Source: Bacteroidales bacterium
Lineage (GTDB): Bacteria; Bacteroidota; Bacteroidia; Bacteroidales; UBA7960
Assembly: GCA_003560215.1 (NCBI GenBank)
Contig: PWIY01000102.1
Location: forward strand, 1 to 7,076
Direction of reading: 5' to 3'
DNA: 7,076 nucleotides
Below, in pieces: positions 1 through 5,338 of the stretch. A program made the position numbers and the translations under genes. Position 1 is the stretch's first letter, and the number at the start of each line of letters is the position of its first letter. The notes beneath the pieces are model-generated. The model saw only the letters and a program-made list of their open reading frames with translations. It made no database searches and was not told the origin of the DNA.

Positions 1-677
1 ACCCCCAGATCATGAGAAATGAACATCACCGACATCTCATGCCTTTTCTGCAATCGCTGCAGCAAATCAAGGATGTCTTTCTGTACGGTAACATCGAGTG
101 CTGTGGTTGGTTCATCCGCAATGAGCAATACCGGATCACAAGCCATCGCCATGGCGATCATCACCCGTTGCTTTTGCCCCCCCGACAACTCATGCGGCCA
201 GGCCCTGTATATTCTTTCCGGCTGAGGCAGGCGCACCTCACCAAACAGTTCAAGGGCTTTTTTCTTTGCGTCGGAAGCATTGCTCCGGCGGTGCCACAAT
301 ATGCTTTCTGCCACCTGCTGGCCGCAGCGCTTTACCGGATTCAGCGAAGTCATCGGTTCCTGAAAGATCATGGCCATATGGCGACCCCGCACTGACTGCA
401 TCTCATGATCTGACAGCTCCGGCAAGTTGACCATGCCTCTATCCGGGTGATCAAACCAGATCTCTCCGGATCTGATGCGCGCCGTACTTCTGCTGAGCAA
501 GCGCATCACAGCAAGTGCCGTGACAGATTTTCCCGATCCGGATTCACCCACCAGTCCAAGTACCTCGCCGGGAAAAACCTCCAGTGAAACGCCTTCAGTG
601 GCAGGGACTATTTCATCACCGGTGTCGAATTCAACCGACAGGTTTCTGATGGATAACAGCGGATTATTTTTCATCAT
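1..677 (-). CDS. Oligopeptide/dipeptide-type ABC transporter ATP-binding protein (N-terminal part; gene continues beyond left edge)
   Basis: This cytoplasmic ATPase powers an ABC importer, most likely for peptides or a related solute. Read from 677 leftwards, the frame is open for 225 codons to the window edge. Visible motifs are Walker A GESGSGKS (residues 44-51), Q-loop FQEPMTSLNP (Gln106), signature LSGGQKQR (164-171), Walker B VLLIADEP (183-190) with Glu189 as catalytic base, D-loop ALD (193-195) and H-switch His222 in FISHDLG. The GESGSGKS and QEPMTSLNP versions are typical of OppD/DppD/YejF-like ATPases. All catalytic residues are present, so the first nucleotide-binding domain looks functional. 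Two ATG codons (677-675 and 674-672) open the frame and either could be used; no Shine-Dalgarno is visible. The missing C-terminus decides whether this is a single-domain protein of about 330 residues or a two-domain YejF-like fusion of about 550. The substrate cannot be told. Confidence 0.93.
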   Translation of the reverse strand, partial: MMKNNPLLSIRNLSVEFDTGDEIVPATEGVSLEVFPGEVLGLVGESGSGKSVTALAVMRLLSRSTARIRSGEIWFDHPDRGMVNLPELSDHEMQSVRGRHMAMIFQEPMTSLNPVKRCGQQVAESILWHRRSNASDAKKKALELFGEVRLPQPERIYRAWPHELSGGQKQRVMIAMAMACDPVLLIADEPTTALDVTVQKDILDLLQRLQKRHEMSVMFISHDLG

Positions 678-694
678 GTGGAGTTAAAGTATCA

Positions 695-702
695 CAAACT
701 TA
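695..702 (-). promoter_or_regulatory. Candidate Bacteroidota -7 promoter element for the ABC ATPase gene
   Basis: On the minus strand this reads TAAGTTTG, matching the Bacteroidota sigma-ABfr -7 consensus TAnnTTTG. Transcription would start near 688-690, giving a leader of about 12 bases before the ATG at 677. No TTG is seen at the expected -33 spacing; the base triplet there is TTC, and it lies inside the dyad at 718-740. This is a motif match only. Confidence 0.4.
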
Positions 703-717
703 CAAAATATGACTGTC

Positions 718-740
718 TGCCGGTGAATATTCTTCCGGCA
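718..740. promoter_or_regulatory. Dyad symmetry (possible operator) between divergent promoters
   Basis: The outer arms TGCCGG (718-723) and CCGGCA (735-740) are perfect inverted complements. Between them lies the self-complementary octamer GAATATTC (725-732), separated from the arms by T on one side and TT on the other. The whole is a 23-base near-perfect dyad. It lies about 27 bases from the plus-strand -7 candidate and covers the -33 zone of the minus-strand candidate, which is where a repressor or activator site controlling both directions would be. No T-tract follows on either strand, so a terminator is unlikely. Which protein would bind is unknown. Confidence 0.4.
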
Positions 741-766
741 ATGCACGAAGCAATAAAGAGAAGCGT

Positions 767-774
767 TATCTTTG
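767..774 (+). promoter_or_regulatory. Candidate Bacteroidota -7 promoter element for the lipoprotein-hydrolase-queD run
   Basis: TATCTTTG matches TAnnTTTG exactly. Transcription would begin near 781, at the edge of a run of ten A residues (782-791), leaving a leader of about 35 bases to the ATG at 819. No TTG lies at the usual -33 position, so the element may need an activator or may be coincidental. Confidence 0.45.
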
Positions 775-818
775 TGATCGTAAAAAAAAAAGAATTTCAT
801 CAAACAAGAATCATGATT

Positions 819-1409
819 ATGAAGAACTTGTCCTTATCAGTGATCCTGGCAGTCCTTTTTCTCGCATCCTCCTGCGGCCCGAGGCAGGAGCAGGCAGAAG
901 AAACAACCGAACCCCTTATGGAGGAATTGATCTCCGAAACCCATCAGGCTTTTTTCAACAACCTGTCCAGGTTGTGCGGGGAATCTTTCAGCGGAGAGCA
1001 AATTTACCGGAGTCATCATGCCTCAGGTTGGGAAGGCATCGAGATGACCATGCATGTGGAAGTCTGTGAAAGCGACCGGATTCTGATCCCGTTCCATGTG
1101 GGTGAAGACCAGTCGAGGACCTGGATGTTCATCATTGAAGATGGAAGCCTGCGTTTCCGCCACGACCATCGTTATCCTGACGGAACCCCTGAGGATGAAA
1201 CGCTGTATGGTGGTTACGCCGACGATTCCGGCACAGCTTTTGTACAACATTTTCCGGCCGACCAATATACCGCTGACCTGATTGACGGAGGGGAAGGGAA
1301 TGTGTGGACGGTCAGCATGGATGAAGCCTTTACCACGTTCACCTATCGCCTGGAAAGGGATGGTGAAAAGCGCCTGCGGGTTGATTTTGACCTGACGAAC
1401 CCATTGTAA
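819..1409 (+). CDS. Uncharacterised conserved lipoprotein
   Basis: A 196-residue exported protein of unknown function. Residues 1-18 form a short signal peptide (MKN, then a hydrophobic stretch) ending in ASSC, so Cys19 is the likely lipidated residue. An acidic linker (about 22-35) follows, and then a globular region. That region contains LCGESFSG (Cys53), HVEVCESD (Cys83), IPFHVGEDQSRTW (about 90-102), RFRHDHRYPDGTP (His115 and His117), LYGGYADDSGT and a C-terminal RVDFDLTNP. I recall this motif order (LCG...F, IPFHVG...SRTW, HDHR..DG, FDLT) from uncharacterised secreted proteins in several phyla, but I cannot name a domain. Cys53 and Cys83 could form a disulfide. I chose ATG 819 because it gives a compact MKN-type signal peptide; ATG 813 adds only Met-Ile. 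The frame stays open to 678, but that extension would bury the signal peptide. It is the first gene of the run, 7 bases before the hydrolase. Confidence 0.82.
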   Translation: MKNLSLSVILAVLFLASSCGPRQEQAEETTEPLMEELISETHQAFFNNLSRLCGESFSGEQIYRSHHASGWEGIEMTMHVEVCESDRILIPFHVGEDQSRTWMFIIEDGSLRFRHDHRYPDGTPEDETLYGGYADDSGTAFVQHFPADQYTADLIDGGEGNVWTVSMDEAFTTFTYRLERDGEKRLRVDFDLTNPL

Positions 1410-1416
1410 ATCAAAG

Positions 1417-2301
1417 ATGAAGGAAAACACAGAACCCAAACTAAAAGAAACTTACCGGAACGCAATACAGGAGAAGGAACAGGAAAATAACGCAGTCCTT
1501 CCTGATGGCAGGAGGTTGTTCTACAAAATATATCCCAACTCCCCTGATGCCCCTTGGGTAACACTCATCCATGGTGTCGGAGGGAGTTCCATCATCTGGT
1601 TCAAACAGATCCGTGAATTTTCGAAGCATTTCAATGTGCTTGTGGTTGACCTTCGTGGCCACGGACGTTCACGCGACCTGTTTTCCGCATATATGGGGAA
1701 AGAATACACTTTTGAGGACATCAGCCTGGATGTACTGCAGGTGCTGGATCACCTGAACATCAAAAAAAGCCATTTCATGGGGGTTTCGCTGGGAACCATA
1801 TTGATCCGTGTAATTGCCGAAATGGATCCCGGGCGGGTCGAGTCAATGACACTGGCCGGAGCCATTACCCGTTTGAACATTCGTTCCCGCTTCCTGGTAT
1901 GGGTGGCGAAGGTATTCAAGCCTGTCATTCCATTTATGTGGCTTTACCGCTTGTTCGCGAGGATCCTGATGCCAAACAAACGTCACCGGGAAAGCCGTTA
2001 TCTTTTCATTAAAGAGGCGCAAAAACTTTACCGCCGTGAGATCAATCGCTGGTTTAAGCTCCTGAAAGATGTCAACCCATTGCTGCAATACCATGTGGAG
2101 CAAAACCCGAAAATCCCGACACTATACCTGATGGGTGATGAAGACCACCTTTTTCTGCAACCTGTAAAGGAACTGGTGAAGGAAAACAAGATGGCATCGT
2201 TGATCACCATAGAAAATTCGGGGCATGTCTGCAATGTGGATCAGCCCCTTGTGTTTAACCGGCATGCCATAGAGTTTCTGAAACAAACCAACGCTGCCTA
2301 G
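1417..2301 (+). CDS. Alpha/beta-fold hydrolase
   Basis: A 294-residue alpha/beta hydrolase with no signal peptide, so probably cytosolic. The fold's landmarks appear in order: oxyanion-loop HGVGGSS (52-58), strand/turn VVDLRGHGRSRD (76-87), nucleophile elbow GVSLGT with Ser124, acid Asp243 in MGDEDHLF (Asp241 is an alternative) and catalytic His270 in NSGHVCNVDQP. The triad therefore looks complete. A cap region at about 155-215 holds a hydrophobic, Trp/Phe-rich and basic stretch (VWVAKVF, FMWLYRLFARIL), which could line a lipophilic pocket or touch the membrane. Esterase, lipase and C-C hydrolase activities are all possible, and the substrate cannot be deduced. The start is the first ATG after the lipoprotein stop; about 25 polar residues precede the core, and no Shine-Dalgarno is seen. 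The 7-base and 13-base gaps on either side suggest one transcript. Confidence 0.9.
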   Translation: MKENTEPKLKETYRNAIQEKEQENNAVLPDGRRLFYKIYPNSPDAPWVTLIHGVGGSSIIWFKQIREFSKHFNVLVVDLRGHGRSRDLFSAYMGKEYTFEDISLDVLQVLDHLNIKKSHFMGVSLGTILIRVIAEMDPGRVESMTLAGAITRLNIRSRFLVWVAKVFKPVIPFMWLYRLFARILMPNKRHRESRYLFIKEAQKLYRREINRWFKLLKDVNPLLQYHVEQNPKIPTLYLMGDEDHLFLQPVKELVKENKMASLITIENSGHVCNVDQPLVFNRHAIEFLKQTNAA

Positions 2302-2314
2302 TTTTCGCAAACAA

Positions 2315-2788
2315 ATGAGCACCCCGCACATCATACGACTCACCAAGGAGTTTCATTTTGAAGCAGCCCATGCCCTGTGGAATTATGATGGCCCCTGCAG
2401 AAACATCCACGGGCACAGTTATCGCCTGTTCGTAACTGTCAGGGGGAAACCTGTAACGGATGAGAAAAACCCCAAACAGGGCATGCTGATCGATTTTTCT
2501 GTTCTGAAAAAAATTGTCCATGAGCTGATCATCGAACCCTTCGATCACGCACTGATGATCAATGCGGACACCCCTCACCTTGACATGGTCAAAGACAGCG
2601 GACTTTACGGAAAACTGACTCCCCTCCCCTACCAGCCAACCTGCGAGAACATGATCCGGGATTTTGCCTTAAAGATAAGCAGGGCCCTGCCGCAGGGGGT
2701 AGAGCTTTACGCTCTACGGTTGCATGAAACGGCCACTTCCTATGCAGAATGGTATGCCGAAGACAACCCGGAAGATACAGCAGGCTGA
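2315..2788 (+). CDS. queD: 6-carboxy-5,6,7,8-tetrahydropterin synthase / 6-pyruvoyltetrahydropterin synthase family
   Basis: A 157-residue enzyme of the QueD/PTPS family. QueD converts 7,8-dihydroneopterin triphosphate to 6-carboxytetrahydropterin in the cytosol, the second step towards preQ0 and queuosine. Zinc ligands are His19 (FEAAHAL), His32 and His34 (NIHGHSY). Catalytic Cys28 lies in the CxxxHGH arrangement shared by QueD and PTPS-II. Asp77-His78 (PFDHALMIN) supply the relay pair, and the pterin-anchoring Glu138 lies in LHETATSYAEW. The usual PT(S/A)EN motif reads PTCEN (108-112). At 157 residues it is longer than the E. coli enzyme of about 120; extra length lies around residues 45-57 and 84-106. 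No queC, queE or queF is in view, so queuosine is inferred from the family. A pterin-synthesis role cannot be excluded. It starts 13 bases after the hydrolase stop and ends 6 bases from the convergent gene. Confidence 0.9.
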   Translation: MSTPHIIRLTKEFHFEAAHALWNYDGPCRNIHGHSYRLFVTVRGKPVTDEKNPKQGMLIDFSVLKKIVHELIIEPFDHALMINADTPHLDMVKDSGLYGKLTPLPYQPTCENMIRDFALKISRALPQGVELYALRLHETATSYAEWYAEDNPEDTAG

Positions 2789-2794
2789 GCCTTG

Positions 2795-5242
2795 TTACTG
2801 AAACAGGAAACGATAGCTGAGCCTGATGCTGTAATTATCGCTGAAACGCGGCATGGCATGAGGGCCGTAACGCACCATAAACTCAAGCCCGAGGCTGGAA
2901 AAACCTGAACCTGTCAGATCGAGAATGGCAATACCAGACTCCAGGAACCCTTTATTCATTGATTTCACATCCACTTCCTGATGTGTTTCAGGAGCATCCA
3001 GGCTGCCGATGCCCGCATTGGTCCGCAACACGAACTGAGGCCTGAATGATGTACCGCGATAAAGCAGATTCTCAAAGTTGTGGTACCAGAAAACTGCGAC
3101 ATAGCGATCGGACACAAACTCATCCATCCGCATGGTGGAAAAAGCCTCCGGAGTGGTTATGGCAAACCTGCTATAAGCCGACAGAGCAGTAAAATGCCTA
3201 TCCAGGGGAGCCAACCCCGAAAAATAGCCGGCCCTGATCGTCCATTGCTGGGTACCCAGCATCCTCAGCGGGAAAGAATGCCGGAACAACCCTTCAACCC
3301 GCCAGTAGCTGTACTCACCCTGAAAAATACCGTCCATCCCACGGCTGACATTGAGTTTCCAGACAGGAATGTCGCTGCTGAACCGCATGATCTGACGGGG
3401 AGTCAGGATGAACTGCTCACCGTAAGCCAGACGGAACCGGATCCCCGCCTCAAAATACCGGGACACATCCCGCCTGTCGTCCATTTGCGCATCCGGTGGT
3501 TCAAAAAAGTACCCATCTTCGTACCTGACCCGCTCAAACCCCACATAAGGTTTTACGGTGAGAAAATTCCGAAGACCCAGAAACCGGACCCAGAGCTCAT
3601 GCCTCTCTGTCATGTCAAGGGTTTCCAGGAAATAACTGCGTAAATTCTGCGGGGACAGCAGCCCCCCTGTGCGCAGGAATTCGCTTCCCCCTCTTTCTTC
3701 CACATCAAGGCTGTAGGCATACCCCAGCCGGAAATCCCGTAACCTGTCAATGAGTACACTGCCGCCTCCGCCATATTTAAGTTTCTGATCGCGGAAACCG
3801 TAGGCGACCTTTCCGTGCAACTCCACCCTGCGGGAAAAGGCGTTGTTGGTGCGGAAAGAAAACCCGGGCCTGAAACCCTCCCTGGCATTGTATCCCAGAA
3901 AATCCGCCAGCGGAAAATCAAGGCCTCCGCGCCGAAGCGCTCCCCCGAACAAGGTCTGCAAACGCTCAATCTGTCCGTCCAGGTCCTGCTCACGGCCAAT
4001 ACTGTCCAGGTAGTGATAGGTGTTTTGGTCGCGCGCTGACAGGCTGTCGCGGCGGTAGGTATTCCAGAACGCTTCGTCATCTACAATGGTTTCGTCGGAA
4101 AACTCGACGTGGAAAGGAGAAAAGTCACGGCGGCCCAAAGGCGGATCGATGACAATATCAGACAAATATGTGCGTCCCTCCCCGATCACCCTGAAGTCCT
4201 GCATGCCTTCAATATTCAGCAACTCAAAATCCGTATTCAGCTGAACGGGAAACCAGTGTTCACCGTCAACCATGGCATAATTCTGCTGAATCCTGATCCT
4301 GGCATTGCCCTGCTGACCGGCCGGTTCAGCGATCACAGACTGCAGTGCCCAGCCCCGGCTGCTCACATTCATCACACCTTCCAGACCACTGAAGTTACGG
4401 CCTCTGCCGGGTCTGTACGAAATGACATACACCGTATCGGTATCCGAATAGATGGAGTCTTCCAGGTTAAAGAAATACCGGTTGGTGCTGCCCGGGGCAA
4501 GAGGGCTCAGGTAACGGTTGTCGGTGATGTGGATATAGTCTTCGTAAAATGAAAAGGATTGCATCTGTGATATCAGGATGGCAAATAAAGGGTGTTGCAG
4601 CCCGGAGATCCTGGATGCCAGTACGGTTTCATTGCTGCGGTCAGGGAAACGGAATCTTCGTTCTGTTACGGTCTCCATCAGGAAAAAATGACGCTCCTCC
4701 AGGTATCTCGACAAACGACTGGTGGCGGTATCTGCCGCGGCAGGCAATTGTTTCCGGTCTTCGTCAAAGGCTCCGGTAAACACAAACTTATTGTAAGACG
4801 TATAGGTAAAGGAACTGTTTTTTTCAGGATTGTTTTGGTCACGCCGGGCCTGCACCTTTTCAATGATCCTGTGTGCAGGGTTTTCGCCGGGCACCACCAC
4901 CACCTCACGAAGTTCGACCGCTTTACGGCGGAGCCGGATTTCATGAAAACCGACCCCTGCAGCAGCCGGCTGATAGGACTTTCCCTCATACCCCACATAA
5001 CTGAGCTGCAACCTGGCATCCGGATCCGGAAGGGAAAGCTCAAAGAAGCCGTCTATATCCGTCATGGCGCCCCGGCGGCTGTCATTGATCACGATGTGAA
5101 CAAAGGCAAGCGGTTCGCCGGTATCTGCATCCCTGACACGGCCCTTAACCACCTCATCAGTTTCATCCGGGGCAAACCACACAGCCGGAGAACCTGTAAG
5201 AATCCCCGGCAAAAGGGCCAGCAAAAAACACAATATCCGCAT
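2795..5242 (-). CDS. DUF5686-type outer-membrane protein with CarboxypepD_reg-like domain
   Basis: An 815-residue envelope protein of a Bacteroidota-specific type. Residues 1-20 or so form a signal peptide (MRILCFLLALLPGILTGSPA). Residues 32-108 are a CarboxypepD_reg-like beta-sandwich, with VKGRVRDADTGEPLAFVHI, MTDIDGFFEL and LQLSYVGYEG. The segment NPAHRIIEKVQARRDQNNP (121-139) followed by SSFTYTSYNKFVF is the usual opening of the DUF5686 body. The C-terminal half is rich in alternating aromatic and polar residues (for example SYSLDVEER-like strands, FENLLYRGTSFRPQFVLR, LEFMVRYGPHAMPRF) and ends SIRLSYRFLFQ, consistent with an outer-membrane beta-barrel. The function of the family is unknown. 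The regulatory-like domain resembles that of TonB-dependent receptors, but I see no plug domain. ATG 5242 is chosen because it leads straight into the signal peptide. Length is normal for the family and the frame is intact. It converges on queD and diverges from gldE. Confidence 0.88.
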   Translation of the reverse strand: MRILCFLLALLPGILTGSPAVWFAPDETDEVVKGRVRDADTGEPLAFVHIVINDSRRGAMTDIDGFFELSLPDPDARLQLSYVGYEGKSYQPAAAGVGFHEIRLRRKAVELREVVVVPGENPAHRIIEKVQARRDQNNPEKNSSFTYTSYNKFVFTGAFDEDRKQLPAAADTATSRLSRYLEERHFFLMETVTERRFRFPDRSNETVLASRISGLQHPLFAILISQMQSFSFYEDYIHITDNRYLSPLAPGSTNRYFFNLEDSIYSDTDTVYVISYRPGRGRNFSGLEGVMNVSSRGWALQSVIAEPAGQQGNARIRIQQNYAMVDGEHWFPVQLNTDFELLNIEGMQDFRVIGEGRTYLSDIVIDPPLGRRDFSPFHVEFSDETIVDDEAFWNTYRRDSLSARDQNTYHYLDSIGREQDLDGQIERLQTLFGGALRRGGLDFPLADFLGYNAREGFRPGFSFRTNNAFSRRVELHGKVAYGFRDQKLKYGGGGSVLIDRLRDFRLGYAYSLDVEERGGSEFLRTGGLLSPQNLRSYFLETLDMTERHELWVRFLGLRNFLTVKPYVGFERVRYEDGYFFEPPDAQMDDRRDVSRYFEAGIRFRLAYGEQFILTPRQIMRFSSDIPVWKLNVSRGMDGIFQGEYSYWRVEGLFRHSFPLRMLGTQQWTIRAGYFSGLAPLDRHFTALSAYSRFAITTPEAFSTMRMDEFVSDRYVAVFWYHNFENLLYRGTSFRPQFVLRTNAGIGSLDAPETHQEVDVKSMNKGFLESGIAILDLTGSGFSSLGLEFMVRYGPHAMPRFSDNYSIRLSYRFLFQ

Positions 5243-5244
5243 CC

Positions 5245-5264
5245 GTCAAATTTAACAAATTGAC
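5245..5264. promoter_or_regulatory. Short dyad just upstream of the DUF5686-type gene
   Basis: GTCAAATTT (5245-5253) and AAATTGAC (5257-5264) are inverted complements with one bulged A and a 3-base centre. The dyad begins 2 bases upstream of the ATG at 5242. On the minus-strand transcript it could form an AU-rich hairpin over the translation start; as DNA it could be an operator. It also contains TAAATTTG on the minus strand (5254-5247), which fits the -7 consensus but would place transcription start essentially at the ATG. Confidence 0.3.
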
Positions 5265-5304
5265 CGAAAAACCGCATTCTTTTATTTTTTGAGTAAAAAT
5301 GTAT

Positions 5305-5312
5305 TAATTTTG
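5305..5312 (+). promoter_or_regulatory. Candidate Bacteroidota -7 promoter element for gldE-gldD
   Basis: TAATTTTG matches TAnnTTTG. It predicts a start near 5318 and a leader of about 20 bases before the TTG at 5339. A TTG at 5289-5291 is only 13 bases away, too close for a standard -33 element. The surrounding 5279-5340 is strongly AT-rich, as expected of a promoter in a genome of about 50% GC. Confidence 0.45.
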
Positions 5313-5338
5313 TATAAATCAAAAGCATATACACAATT

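Noticed and set aside
177..183. Run of seven C (seven G in the coding strand) in the ABC ATPase as a phase-variable tract
   Set aside because: It encodes the invariant SGGQ signature and the frame is intact. Seven is short for phase variation and is explained by Gly codons.
678..818. N-terminal extension of the lipoprotein frame back to the ATG at 678
   Set aside because: It would place about 47 residues before a clear lipoprotein signal peptide and cover the promoter candidate, the dyad and the A-tract.
2790..2807. Possible hairpin (CCT-T-GTT / AACAGG) between the convergent queD and DUF5686-type genes, as a two-way terminator
   Set aside because: The stem is only about 6 pairs with a bulge, and no T-tract follows on either strand.
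4592..5263. A 223-codon plus-strand open frame, with others at 3080-3643 and 4109-4552, opposite the DUF5686-type gene
   Set aside because: They lie entirely antisense to an intact 815-residue gene with recognisable domains. Their translations are low-complexity, rich in His, Pro, Arg and Gly, with no recognisable motif, as expected of shadow frames.
5289..5291. TTG as a -33 element for gldE
   Set aside because: The spacing to the -7 candidate is 13 bases, whereas about 19-21 is expected.
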